Positions 1-8,008 of a stretch of 64,000 nt of DNA are shown piece after piece. A program made the translations under genes and the position numbers. Each line of letters starts with the position of its first letter. Within the stretch, counting starts at the first letter, position 1. The notes beneath the pieces are model-generated. The model was not told where the DNA came from. It did not search any database and was given only the letters and a program-made list of their open reading frames with translations. Source of the stretch: Filimonas sp. (GTDB taxonomy: Bacteria > Bacteroidota > Bacteroidia > Chitinophagales > Chitinophagaceae); NCBI GenBank assembly GCA_017306865.1, contig JAFKHH010000011.1, positions 248,001 through 312,000 of the forward strand. Direction: 5' to 3'.

Positions 1-126
1 AACCATGATAATGGCCTGACTGGCGGACTGATGCAAGTGCCTGCGGGTGATGTGCGCTGGCAGTTCCTGATACCACAAGACGAGATCAACAACTCTAATG
101 GAGTTGTTACGCAGAATCCGCTCTAG
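1..126 (+). CDS. SusD/RagB-family outer-membrane lipoprotein, C-terminal fragment
   Basis: Only the last 41 codons are inside the window; the gene starts before base 1 and stops with TAG at 124-126. The tail reads RWQFLIPQDEINNSNG then VVTQNPL, which matches the usual SusD-family ending: an L-x-P-I-P-x-x-E-I-like segment followed by an N-x-x-L-x-Q-N-P motif. SusD proteins are surface lipoproteins that capture glycans or peptides and sit on a SusC TonB-dependent channel, so a susC-like gene is expected just upstream, outside the window. The assignment rests on this short tail alone. Confidence 0.7.
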   Translation, partial: NHDNGLTGGLMQVPAGDVRWQFLIPQDEINNSNGVVTQNPL

Positions 127-137
127 GTAGGGAATTG

Positions 138-218
138 GTATATAGGGTTTATAAGGTATGTAAAGTATATACTGTCTCGGACTTTATATACCCTATATAC
201 CTTATAAACCCTATATAC
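138..218. repeat. Long palindrome, family C (copy 1)
   Basis: Bases 138-159 are a perfect 22-base reverse complement of 197-218, and an inner TAAAGT/ACTTTA pair (161-166 with 181-186) extends the structure. The word is built from TATAGGGT and TATAAGGTAT units. The 20-mer ACTTTATATACCCTATATAC at 181-200 recurs exactly at 34623-34642 in another intergenic palindrome. It lies just after the SusD-like stop codon and could act as a terminator, although the stem is AT-rich and not followed by a clean T run. Confidence 0.8.
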
Positions 219-289
219 TTTTATAAAGTTGTCTGACTAAGTCTTAAGGAGAAACGTCTGGCCTCAGAAAAGCTGCGTTAAGAAAATTG

Positions 290-455
290 GAGTGAACGCC
301 GGAAAAATCCATTGCTGTTTGAGCCAGGCACAACTTACCTGCTCACGCTGTAAGCGGCGAGTTCAATGGATTTCGGTGGGCAGGACAATTTTTAGCCTGC
401 TTTTCTGGAGCCTTGATTTTTTTGGTTACTTTTTGTATCAAGACAAAAAGTAACA
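290..455. repeat. Structured dispersed-repeat candidate
   Basis: AAATCCATTG (305-314) pairs with CAATGGATTT (364-373), and GTTACTTTTTGT (425-436) pairs perfectly with ACAAAAAGTAAC (443-454). From general familiarity, a block ending in TTGGTTACTTTTTGTATCAA and its complement recurs as an intergenic repeat in many Bacteroidota genomes, but only one copy is in this window, so the repeat status is inference. The second hairpin may also work as a terminator. Confidence 0.5.
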
Positions 456-515
456 CCGTCGGTAGACAAATGAAAGCTTACAATTCAACAATACAGTAAA
501 CTTAATTAGACACTA

Positions 516-1640
516 ATGAAGCGTTCACACACTTCCCCATTCACCCACATGCGAAGATTATTCAACGCATTCTTGTTGGCCGTTATTACGCTCAGCGTTA
601 CGGCACAGGATAAAAGCATATCCTGCGATGGCCCTTACATTTTTTATAAGAACAACCTGGTGTATAGTAAAAGTATTATAGATGGGAAGGTGTGTATAGA
701 TAGTTTTCCTGCGAAAGAAAAAGCAAAACATATTTTACAAGTGCAGGTAGCAGCGCATCCCGAATGGGCATTCCCTGTGCAGTTACAGGAAACAATTACA
801 CCCCGCCCCGCTGTACATGCTGCTACAGATAAAATGTTTTTTCTGTCAGATATAGAAGGAGAGTTCGAAGCATTCCGGTCGCTTCTCATCGGGAATAAAA
901 TAATGGATGAAAAGTATAACTGGATATTTGGAAATAACAGGCTGGTAATAGCGGGAGATCTGTTTGACAGGGGGAATGAAGTAGCGCAGTACATCTGGCT
1001 GTTGTATAAACTGGAGTATGATGCGCGCAGCCATGGTGGTGATGTACATGTAGTATTAGGCAATCACGATATTATGAACCTGAAGGGCGACTTCAGGTAT
1101 GTGCAACCAGCATACATGAACAATGCTGCATTGTTAAACGAATCGTATGCTGCACTCTATGGCAATAACACAGAACTAGGCCGCTGGCTTCGAAGTAAAA
1201 ATATTGTAGAAAAGATCGGCGATCTATTGGTATTGCATGGTGGTGTCTCGCCCGAAGCGATCAGTAAACAATTTTCATTGGAAAGGATCAATACTAGTTG
1301 CCGTCCTTTTTATGATACGCCAATTAAACAGATCCCTGATTCAGTAAAAGCTTTTTTAGGAAACACTGGTTTATTCTGGTACAGGGATTATTTTTCAAAA
1401 GATGTGGATTGTACGCGCACAATCGATAGTACTTGTTCGTTCTACGGCGTAAAGCAGATTGTTGTAGGGCATACCATTACTAAAGAAAATATTGCGCTCT
1501 ACAGGCAAGCTACAATAGTAGGATTGGATGTAAACCAGCATAAAGGACAACACGCAGCAGCATTGTGGGAACGCAAGCAATGGCAGGTAACTGATAATAA
1601 AGGAAACCATGCACCTATGCCAGCGATTGCCGCTTTCTGA
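516..1640 (+). CDS. Secreted calcineurin-like metallophosphoesterase
   Basis: 374 residues. The metallophosphoesterase core is clear: SDIEG (about 111-115), GDLFDRG (147-153), GNHD (182-185), LHGG near 240 and VVGHT near 318, which together supply the His/Asp/Asn ligands of a di-metal centre. An N-terminal hydrophobic stretch ending in VTAQ indicates export to the periplasm. A second Met at codon 12 (549) directly precedes the signal peptide and is an equally likely start. The family hydrolyses phosphoesters such as phosphoprotein or nucleotide substrates; the substrate here is unknown. It stands alone, 97 bases upstream of proC. Confidence 0.85.
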   Translation: MKRSHTSPFTHMRRLFNAFLLAVITLSVTAQDKSISCDGPYIFYKNNLVYSKSIIDGKVCIDSFPAKEKAKHILQVQVAAHPEWAFPVQLQETITPRPAVHAATDKMFFLSDIEGEFEAFRSLLIGNKIMDEKYNWIFGNNRLVIAGDLFDRGNEVAQYIWLLYKLEYDARSHGGDVHVVLGNHDIMNLKGDFRYVQPAYMNNAALLNESYAALYGNNTELGRWLRSKNIVEKIGDLLVLHGGVSPEAISKQFSLERINTSCRPFYDTPIKQIPDSVKAFLGNTGLFWYRDYFSKDVDCTRTIDSTCSFYGVKQIVVGHTITKENIALYRQATIVGLDVNQHKGQHAAALWERKQWQVTDNKGNHAPMPAIAAF

Positions 1641-1737
1641 GATCAATTAGCTTACGTTAGTTTATTTCCGCCAATGGCTATCGGCCGGATGCTTAATTAA
1701 TCCGTATTTTTAAAGCAGCAAAGCAACCGAATATTAT

Positions 1738-2535
1738 ATGAGCAACAAAATTGCCATCATTGGCGGCGGTAACTTAGGAACCGCTATCGCTGAAGGACTG
1801 ATCAGCAGTGGCTTTAAAAAGCCAGGGGAAATCATCGTTACGAAAAGGAATACAGCAACATTACAGCCGTTAAAAGAGAAGGGGGTAATTGTCAGCAGCA
1901 GCAATGAAGAAGCTGTGGCATTTGCAGATTGGATCATACTGGCAGTAAAACCATTCCAGGTAAAAGATATTTTAGATACGCTTAAGCCCAACCTGAAAGC
2001 AGACAAGCATGTACTTGTAAGTGTGATCACGGGTATATGGATCAGTGATCTGCAGGAAATAGTAGGTAAAGATTTTACACTTTTCCGTGCGATGCCTAAT
2101 ACGGCAATCGCTATCCGTGAAAGCATTACCTGTGTATGTAAGCACAATGCGTCTGCCACGCAGGAACAATATGTAAAAGATATGTTTGACCAGTTAGGTA
2201 AAACAGTACTGATAGAAGAAAAGCTAATGGATGCAGCAACGGTATTGGGCGCCTGTGGCACAGCGTATGCCATGCGCTACATCCGCGCGAATATACAAGG
2301 TGGTATAGAAATAGGATTTGATGCAGCTACTGCTTCTCTCATTGCTGCACAAACGGTAAAAGGCGCTGCCGAACTGCTGCTAACAAGACATACACATCCT
2401 GAACAGGAGATAGATAAAGTAACTACACCTAAAGGTTGTACCATCGCCGGCCTGAACGAAATGGAACACCAGGGATTCAGTTCTTCACTGATCAAAGGTA
2501 TCAGTACAAGCTATCAGAAGATAGTAGGGAAATAG
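1738..2535 (+). CDS. proC: Pyrroline-5-carboxylate reductase
   Basis: 265 residues, the usual length. The enzyme reduces 1-pyrroline-5-carboxylate to proline with NAD(P)H, the last step of proline synthesis, in the cytosol. The N-terminal Rossmann motif GGGNLGTAIAEGL begins at residue 9. The C-terminal dimerisation and active-site helices carry the family signature: LGACGTAYAMRYI, then TVKGAAELL, then a TTPKGCTIAGL segment. No operon partner is visible; a family B palindrome begins on the last base of the stop codon. Confidence 0.95.
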   Translation: MSNKIAIIGGGNLGTAIAEGLISSGFKKPGEIIVTKRNTATLQPLKEKGVIVSSSNEEAVAFADWIILAVKPFQVKDILDTLKPNLKADKHVLVSVITGIWISDLQEIVGKDFTLFRAMPNTAIAIRESITCVCKHNASATQEQYVKDMFDQLGKTVLIEEKLMDAATVLGACGTAYAMRYIRANIQGGIEIGFDAATASLIAAQTVKGAAELLLTRHTHPEQEIDKVTTPKGCTIAGLNEMEHQGFSSSLIKGISTSYQKIVGK

Positions 2536-2608
2536 TTGCATTGTTGCATGGTTAAATTGTTGGATGGTCAATTAACAATTTAGCCATGTAACAATTTGAC
2601 AATGCAAC
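2535..2608. repeat. Long palindrome, family B
   Basis: GTTGCATTG, then TTGCATGGTTAAATTGTT on the left (2535-2561), pairs with AACAATTTAGCCATGTAAC, then AATTTGACAATGCAAC on the right (2574-2608). The right arm carries an extra 8-base unit. The core word TGGTTAAATTGTT recurs in seven or more other gaps of this window. This copy lies between two plus-strand genes, immediately after proC. Confidence 0.8.
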
Positions 2609-2864
2609 TATTAAATCTCCTCCCAGAGAGTATCTTTTTCCCGATTCTGCAAATGCCCCTCGCCGCACGCAAATATCTTTGCGCGTTCAACAGATACGAT
2701 AAAAGCTTTGAGATTCTTATTGATTGAGTTATATATTAGATGGAACTGCGATGTATTTCCCGCTAATCATGACATTTAATCAAACTTCGAAAAGAGCTCC
2801 CTCTTTTGCCACAACCGTAGCGTTGAACCTACCGATTATCTGAGATAACTGAAAAAAGAAATGC
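2609..2864. other. Intergenic region upstream of the PepSY-TM gene
   Basis: No open gene or RNA is recognised; with the preceding palindrome the gap between genes is 329 bases. TATCTTTG at 2674-2681 matches the Bacteroidota -7 element TAnnTTTG, but no TTTG lies at the right distance upstream and the start codon is about 180 bases further on. No cobalamin or other riboswitch fold is evident. Confidence 0.35.
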
Positions 2865-3956
2865 ATGTCGCGTAAGCACAAATTTTATTTCTCCTTTCAC
2901 CACTGGTGCGGGCTGTTTGTAGGCTTGTTTATGCTTAGTATGAGTATTACCGGTGCCTTACTCGTGTTTAGCGATGAAATGACGGAGCATATTAATTCTC
3001 CGTATATGCAGGTAAGCAATACTGATGGCAAATTTTCTGTTGACGCCTCTTTCAAGCAGTTGCAGAAACAATACCCGGGCTGGGAGCTGCGCATCTATGA
3101 CTGGCCTAAAAAAGACGAAGCGCTGGTATATGAGATGCGTAAAAAAGATGAACGTAAACGGGTTTTTATCGATCCTGTAAAGGGGACTGTGCTACATGTA
3201 TTAGAGGACGCTAACGCAACGCTGCCAAGAAAACTGATATTATTACATTATACTTTGTTTGCAGGTGCAACAGGTAAGGTAATTATTATGATCGTGGGAT
3301 TACTGTTTGCTGCTACGCTTATCTCTGGCGTACTATTATACAGGAAGTCAATAGTGAAAGTATTATCGTTCAAGATCAAAATACATGGACAAACTAAGCG
3401 TGCCTTCTTTTCTTCTTTGCACCGTGTAGTAGGTGTGTGGACGCTGCTTTTTAATATCGTGATTGTTACAACCGGTCTTACACTAAGTATTAATATCGTA
3501 CGTAACCTGGCTAAAGGCGGTTCCACTAAGATGGCTGTAAAAGAAGCCAAGGCTCCTCCTATACCATCTGTAGATACGGTGATAGCAAGAGCTACGGCTG
3601 AGTATCCTGATTTTAAAATTAATAATATACGTATACCAGCTAAGGGAGATATTATTTTCCTGGCGGGCAGAACGAACGGTGACCCGCAATGGTATGGTGA
3701 ATTTTACAGCAATGTGCAGTACGATGCACAAACGCTGAAAGTAGTGAAATCACAATGGATGAAAAAGGCCGGTTTTACAGACAGGTGGCCTGTAATGAGT
3801 TCCGCACTTCACTTCGGTAACTACGGAGGAATTCCTGTAAAAATATTGTATTGCTTCTTTGGCTTTATGCCTGCTATACTGTCCATCTCCGGTTTTGTGA
3901 TCTGGCGATATAGGATAAATGCGAAGAAGAAAAATGCGTTGAAAAAAAGCATATGA
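2865..3956 (+). CDS. PepSY-associated transmembrane protein
   Basis: 363 residues. The layout is that of the PepSY_TM family: a first membrane helix near 14-34 (FHHWCGLFVGLFMLSMSITG), a long periplasmic stretch, helices near 138-160 and 190-212, a second soluble PepSY-like region with DTVIARATAEYPDFKI, and a last helix near 335-355. His residues in HHW, LLHYTLF, SSLHRVVG and SALHFG are typical of the family, which is linked to iron or siderophore uptake and possibly membrane ferric reduction. No TonB receptor is adjacent, so the function remains open. A few bases of the family D hairpin follow its stop. Confidence 0.8.
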   Translation: MSRKHKFYFSFHHWCGLFVGLFMLSMSITGALLVFSDEMTEHINSPYMQVSNTDGKFSVDASFKQLQKQYPGWELRIYDWPKKDEALVYEMRKKDERKRVFIDPVKGTVLHVLEDANATLPRKLILLHYTLFAGATGKVIIMIVGLLFAATLISGVLLYRKSIVKVLSFKIKIHGQTKRAFFSSLHRVVGVWTLLFNIVIVTTGLTLSINIVRNLAKGGSTKMAVKEAKAPPIPSVDTVIARATAEYPDFKINNIRIPAKGDIIFLAGRTNGDPQWYGEFYSNVQYDAQTLKVVKSQWMKKAGFTDRWPVMSSALHFGNYGGIPVKILYCFFGFMPAILSISGFVIWRYRINAKKKNALKKSI

Positions 3957-3960
3957 TGTC

Positions 3961-4024
3961 AGTAGTGAGTTGTCAGTGGTGAGTAAGCCCATTCACTACT
4001 GACAACTCACCACTCACAATTCAC
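3961..4024. repeat. Long palindrome, family D (unique word)
   Basis: The left arm AGTGAGTTGTCAGTGGTGAG (3964-3983) pairs with a right arm containing TTCACTACTGACAACTCAC (3992-4010), with a further CACTCAC unit. The word is a degenerate tandem of AGT(A/T)GTGAGT. It fills most of the gap between two plus-strand genes. Only one copy was found in the window. Confidence 0.75.
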
Positions 4025-4072
4025 GTAAAATATTTCCTATATTCATTCCGTCAATCGCCTAAAACAGCCGGA

Positions 4073-5518
4073 ATGAAACGCTATACACTTCTGCTTACAT
4101 TGCTTGTAACGCTACACGTTTTTGCACAAGACAAAACAACCATCGCCAGGCAAATTCAAACCATTATAGATTCTGCAAATGCTGTATCCGGTGTTTGTGT
4201 AATAGATGCCACCACGGGTGAAGAGGTGTTTGCTGTGAACGAACACCAATCTTTTACACAGGCAAGCGCTATTAAAATTCCTATCCTCATGGAATTATAT
4301 AAGCAGGCAAGAGAGAAAAAGATAGACTTAATGACGATCCGCGCCGTATCTGCAAAAGATAAAATAGGCGGCTCCGGTATCTTACAAAGTTTTGCAGATG
4401 ATGTAACACTTTCTGTGCGTGACCTTGCCATGCTAATGGTTACGCAAAGTGATAATGCTGCAACCAATATACTGATAGACATGGTGGGAATGCAAAATGT
4501 AACACACCTGATGCAGTCATTGGGCATGACAAACACAAAGCTGCAACGGAAAATGATGGATACAGAAGCGGCTAAGCAAGGCCGGGAAAATGTATCTACT
4601 CCTTCAGAGGCCGCGCATATCTTATACCTGCTGTATAAGGGTAAATTTGTAGATGCAGCCTTGTCTAATGAGATCATTGATGTACTAAAAAAGAATGCAC
4701 GTAAAAATAGCCGTGTTGCAGCCAGCTTACCTGGCAAGGTAGAAGTAGCATTTAAGCCCGGCGCGTTGCCTGATGTTTCAACAGAGTGGACGATTGTGTA
4801 TGCGGGCAATCATCCATATATTATTGCGTTTATGGAAAAATTCAAAGGCGCAACTTATGGGAACAGTCTTGAGCGTATTTCGAAACTGGTATATAATTAT
4901 TTCACCCTTCCTCCCTTGCGTATAGTAGATAAGCCGGTTGTATTCGATAAGCAAAGACAGGAGCTAAGTATTCAATACATGAAGGAAAGGCATGGTATTG
5001 TTACAACAGCACCATATATAAAGCCTAGAATGATCGTACTACACTGGACTGCTATACCTACACTGGAGCAGTCTTTCAATGCGATGAACCCGGCTATTCT
5101 TCCCGGCGCACGGCAAAACCTGGCAACAGCAAGTACACTAAATGTTGCCGCCCAGTTTTTAATAGATAAGGATGGAACTGTTTACAGGCAATTGCCCGAT
5201 ACAGCTTTTGCCCGTCACGTAATCGGGTTGAACTATTGTGCGATAGGTGTGGAGAATGTAGGTGGTGTAAATAATGAGCCATTGACAAAAGAGCAGCTTA
5301 TCGCAAACGAGCAATTGATCCGTTATTTAAAGTTCAAGTACCCGGATATTGAATATGTGATCGGGCATTACGAATACAAATTATTTGACGGCACACCTTT
5401 GTGGAAAGAAGCGGATAGTTCTTACAGAACTACTAAAAACGATCCCGGAGAAGACTTTATGAAACGGGTAAGGGCAGACTTGTCTGATCTGAACCTGAAA
5501 GGAGCGCCGGTAAAATAA
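4073..5518 (+). CDS. Class A beta-lactamase-like serine hydrolase fused to an N-acetylmuramoyl-L-alanine amidase
   Basis: 481 residues with a signal peptide ending near residue 19 (VFAQ). The first domain (about 25-280) has a class A beta-lactamase/transpeptidase-like fold: S65-A-I-K68, S126-D127-N128, and KPG at 228-230 where KTG is usual. The second domain (about 315-475) is an amidase_2/AmpD-type module with His324 (IVLHW), the RHVIGLNYCAIGVENVGG segment, IGHYEY and NDPG, matching the His/His/Asp zinc ligands and the catalytic Glu region. Known amidases of this type cut the MurNAc-L-Ala bond. The fusion suggests a periplasmic enzyme acting on muropeptides, with the first domain binding or hydrolysing a D-Ala peptide or beta-lactam. 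Activity of each half is inferred. Confidence 0.85.
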   Translation: MKRYTLLLTLLVTLHVFAQDKTTIARQIQTIIDSANAVSGVCVIDATTGEEVFAVNEHQSFTQASAIKIPILMELYKQAREKKIDLMTIRAVSAKDKIGGSGILQSFADDVTLSVRDLAMLMVTQSDNAATNILIDMVGMQNVTHLMQSLGMTNTKLQRKMMDTEAAKQGRENVSTPSEAAHILYLLYKGKFVDAALSNEIIDVLKKNARKNSRVAASLPGKVEVAFKPGALPDVSTEWTIVYAGNHPYIIAFMEKFKGATYGNSLERISKLVYNYFTLPPLRIVDKPVVFDKQRQELSIQYMKERHGIVTTAPYIKPRMIVLHWTAIPTLEQSFNAMNPAILPGARQNLATASTLNVAAQFLIDKDGTVYRQLPDTAFARHVIGLNYCAIGVENVGGVNNEPLTKEQLIANEQLIRYLKFKYPDIEYVIGHYEYKLFDGTPLWKEADSSYRTTKNDPGEDFMKRVRADLSDLNLKGAPVK

Positions 5519-5559
5519 ACGGCAGCTCTATCGTAGCTTTACAGCCAGAGAAATAAACA

Positions 5560-6429
5560 ATGAAGAATAGAAAAGGATTTGTGCTACCACCTGTAGTAGC
5601 GGTACTGCTTGCTATTGTAAGTGTGCAGGGCGGAGCTGCCATTGCAAAAGGAATATTCCCTGTACTGGGGGCAGCATCCACATCTGCTTTGAGGATTGTA
5701 TTTGCTGCAATTATTCTGTTGTTATTTAATCGCCCGAGCATAAAAAATATCACTGCCAACCAGTGGAAATATGTAGCGTTATATGGTATGTCGCTCGGAG
5801 CGATGAATATTATTTTCTACCTGGCTATTGCCAGAATACCACTTGCACTGGGTGTAGCACTGGAGTTTATAGGCCCGCTTGTTTTAGCCTTAACTACGTC
5901 CAAGCGAATGATAGATATATTATGGGTTGCGTTGGCAGCAACAGGCATTGCATTAATCACGCCGTGGAAAAATAATGGACTAGACATAGTAGGAATGTTG
6001 CTGGCATTACTGGCAGGCGCATTTTGGGCTGGTTATATATTGTTGGGAGGTATTGTTTCTAAAAAAATGGATGGCGGGAAAGCGGTTACCATAGGGATGG
6101 TGTTTGCTTCTGTTATCGTATTGCCTATTGCGATAGGAGAAGGCCTGATTGTCAATTTTAGACCGTGGATGTTTATACCGGGAATATTGCTGGCATTGCT
6201 TTCCAGCGCTATTCCGTTTTCCCTGGAGATGGGTGCACTTCGTAAAATACCCGCAAAAACATTTAGTATTCTAATGAGCCTGGAACCTGCTGCCGCAGCA
6301 CTATCAGGTTTGATCTTCCTGCATGAGTACCTGACCATTTCTCAATGGACATCTATCGCACTGATCATTATCGCCAGCATAGGCGTAACGTTGACGGCAA
6401 GAAAGAATAAGGTTATGCCGGAGTCATAA
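5560..6429 (+). CDS. EamA/RhtA-like drug/metabolite exporter
   Basis: 289 residues, almost wholly hydrophobic, with about ten predicted membrane helices in two EamA halves. The start VQGGAAIAKGIFPVLGAAST resembles RhtA-type threonine/homoserine exporters. The second half shows LEPAAAALSGLIFLHE, a typical EamA signature. It probably exports an amino acid or related metabolite across the inner membrane; the substrate is not shown by sequence. It lies 41 bases after the amidase fusion and may share its transcript. Confidence 0.85.
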   Translation: MKNRKGFVLPPVVAVLLAIVSVQGGAAIAKGIFPVLGAASTSALRIVFAAIILLLFNRPSIKNITANQWKYVALYGMSLGAMNIIFYLAIARIPLALGVALEFIGPLVLALTTSKRMIDILWVALAATGIALITPWKNNGLDIVGMLLALLAGAFWAGYILLGGIVSKKMDGGKAVTIGMVFASVIVLPIAIGEGLIVNFRPWMFIPGILLALLSSAIPFSLEMGALRKIPAKTFSILMSLEPAAAALSGLIFLHEYLTISQWTSIALIIIASIGVTLTARKNKVMPES

Positions 6430-6430
6430 A

Positions 6431-6528
6431 GATTTGAAATTTGAGATTTGAAATTTCAGATGAGAGCACTGTGAAATAATGAGCGCAACAATTTCAAATT
6501 TCAAATCTCAAATCTCAAATCTCAAATG
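6431..6528. repeat. Long palindrome, family A (copy 1)
   Basis: GATTTGAAATTTGAGATTTG then AAATTTC (6431-6457) pairs with a right arm of AATTTCAAATTTCAAATCTC and further CAAATCT units (6490-6526). Both arms are tandems of a 6-7 base word. It separates the plus-strand exporter from the minus-strand DinB gene (convergent), so it could terminate both. The right edge continues as TGTGTAATCGTTT, which is also present next to copy 2. Confidence 0.8.
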
Positions 6529-6539
6529 TGTAATCGTTT

Positions 6540-7031
6540 CTACTGCTCATCCGCAGTTGGCCCATAGATATTAGGTAGCGGCACACCTAGTAAACGCAAA
6601 TACACGGTCAGTTGTCCGCGGTGGTGATAAGAATGGTTAAAAGATACGGAGCGGATAACGGCTTTTTTCGGTAATTGAAACATCACTGTATCGCCTTTGC
6701 GTAACGTCCATATTTCATTAAGTGTTTCGTCAGACACCCCTTCCAGTAATTTTTTTGCCTCTGTTATTTTTTCTTCAAACAGCGCCACTACATCGCCCGT
6801 AGTTTTGATCTCAGGTAATACAAAGCCCGTGGAAAGATCATGTTCAGTTTGAGTGATCGCCATTTTGATCCAGGTTGGTAACCATGCAATGTGTCTTGCC
6901 AGTTGCACCAGGCTCATTGACTTTTCGTGTGGGCGCCAGCCTAACTGCTCATCAGGAATACGTAATAAAATTTTACGTGTGCTTTCCGATTCAAAACCAA
7001 GTTCTGCTAATAATGCTTTGCTTAGGGACAT
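6540..7031 (-). CDS. DinB-family protein (tandem paralogue 1)
   Basis: 163 residues. The fold is that of the DinB/YfiT four-helix bundle: a conserved His in LARHIAWLP (near 47), and the C-terminal FNHSYHHRGQ motif supplying two more metal-binding His. Family members bind a divalent metal and include thiol-dependent S-transferases, but most have no known reaction. The last 42 residues differ from the upstream paralogue at only 3 positions, while the first half is much more diverged. At DNA level the shared C-terminus differs mostly at silent sites, pointing to protein-level constraint and not recent conversion. Confidence 0.85.
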   Translation of the reverse strand: MSLSKALLAELGFESESTRKILLRIPDEQLGWRPHEKSMSLVQLARHIAWLPTWIKMAITQTEHDLSTGFVLPEIKTTGDVVALFEEKITEAKKLLEGVSDETLNEIWTLRKGDTVMFQLPKKAVIRSVSFNHSYHHRGQLTVYLRLLGVPLPNIYGPTADEQ

Positions 7032-7039
7032 AGTATATA

Positions 7040-7120
7040 ATTTGAGATTTTAAATTTGAGATTTGAAATGAGAAGCTGCCGGGCAAAAAGCGTAACAATT
7101 TCAAATTTCAAATCTCAAAT
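7040..7120. repeat. Long palindrome, family A (copy 2)
   Basis: AATTTGAGATTTTAAATTTG with AGATTTGAAATG on the left pairs with AACAATTTCAAATTTCAAAT, then CTCAAAT on the right (7096-7120). The right arm plus GTGTAATCGTTT is shared with copy 1 downstream of the neighbouring DinB gene, except that copy 1 has two extra CTCAAAT units. The repeat appears to have been duplicated together with the gene. Confidence 0.8.
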
Positions 7121-7132
7121 GTGTAATCGTTT

Positions 7133-7624
7133 TTATTGCTCATCGGCCGTTGGGCCATAGATATTGGGTAATGCTACGCCGAGTAAGCGCAGGTAAACGG
7201 TTAATTGTCCACGGTGATGATAAGTGTGATTGAAACACACCGAGCGGATCACTGCTTTTTTGGGCATAGACATGATTACATGATCACCCATTTTCAATGT
7301 CCATATCTGTTCTAGTACCTCATCATTCGTTTCTGCCAATACCTTTTTCGCGGTTTCTACTTTCTCATCAAAATGAGCTAACAATTCTGCTGTAGAAGAG
7401 ATTTCTTTCACGGGGAACTTTTGCGAGAGGTCTAATTCATTCAGCGTAACAGTCATAGTTGTCCACTCTGCCAGGTCTGCAACGTGCTTGGCCAAATGGA
7501 AAAGCGACATTGATTTGTCGTGCGGCTGCCATGAAAACTGATCTTGAGGTACGCGTTCCAATACCTTTCTTGTACTCTGTGCTTCGTAAGTAAATTCTGC
7601 TAGTAAGGCTTTATGTAATGCCAT
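7133..7624 (-). CDS. DinB-family protein (tandem paralogue 2)
   Basis: 163 residues, the same length as its downstream neighbour, with a His in LAKHVADLAE and the C-terminal FNHTYHHRGQ metal motif. The first half diverges freely while residues 122-163 are nearly identical to the paralogue. It is transcribed toward paralogue 1 with only the family A palindrome between. No catalytic residue beyond the His cluster is evident. The function is unknown; a small-molecule thiol transfer or metal-dependent hydrolase role is possible by family. Confidence 0.85.
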   Translation of the reverse strand: MALHKALLAEFTYEAQSTRKVLERVPQDQFSWQPHDKSMSLFHLAKHVADLAEWTTMTVTLNELDLSQKFPVKEISSTAELLAHFDEKVETAKKVLAETNDEVLEQIWTLKMGDHVIMSMPKKAVIRSVCFNHTYHHRGQLTVYLRLLGVALPNIYGPTADEQ

Positions 7625-8008
7625 TTCCGTTTTTGTTTTTACGAATGTACTAATAAGGCAGTTAAAGCCTTAGTTGTGATAAGGTTACTTTATGTGCATG
7701 GTCTTTCCTTTGTTCCGCATAGATTGGCGGTTTCCCTATGTTTTCCACAGGTAATGCACCTCGATTTTTTTTGACGGGAAAATTGGCGTAGCTTTGCATG
7801 ACCTCGCAGAATAACTACTGGTACATGTATTTGAAGCATTTTCGCCTGGTATTCACCAGATTAGGAAATCCATTTTGTTCAGTAATGCACAGGTCGCTGA
7901 AGTGTGCGACGCAACGGAAGACGAGCATAGATATATCGCTGGGTTCATAGCCCTGCTTCGCTTTAACACTTAATTACTCGGAATAAATACAGAATTAAGC
8001 ATAGCATT
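7625..8008. other. Divergent intergenic region and pyrG leader
   Basis: This 384-base gap separates the minus-strand DinB gene from pyrG. TAGCTTTG at 7789-7796 fits the -7 element, with a TTTG at 7770-7773 only 15 bases upstream (shorter than usual), and would leave a leader of about 205 bases. A 41-codon reading frame (7825-7950) is contained in that leader but has no recognisable features. No tRNA or long palindrome is present. Confidence 0.35.

Larger units (their letters stand above)
127..515. other. 389-base intergenic region with two structured repeats
   Basis: No gene is visible. The left part (138-218) is a long AT-rich palindrome of family C. The right part (about 290-455) is a different structured element with two inverted repeats (305-314 with 364-373, and 425-436 with 443-454). 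About 60 bases of ordinary AT-rich sequence separate this from the next start codon at 516. Confidence 0.6.

Noticed and set aside
2609-2864. Possible cobalamin or iron-responsive riboswitch before the PepSY-TM gene
   Set aside because: No cobalamin-box-like sequence or convincing multi-stem fold could be found by eye.
6431-7120. Palindromes near the DinB pair considered as insertion-sequence ends
   Set aside because: No transposase, target-site duplication or terminal inverted repeat pairing across a gene was found; each element is a self-contained hairpin.
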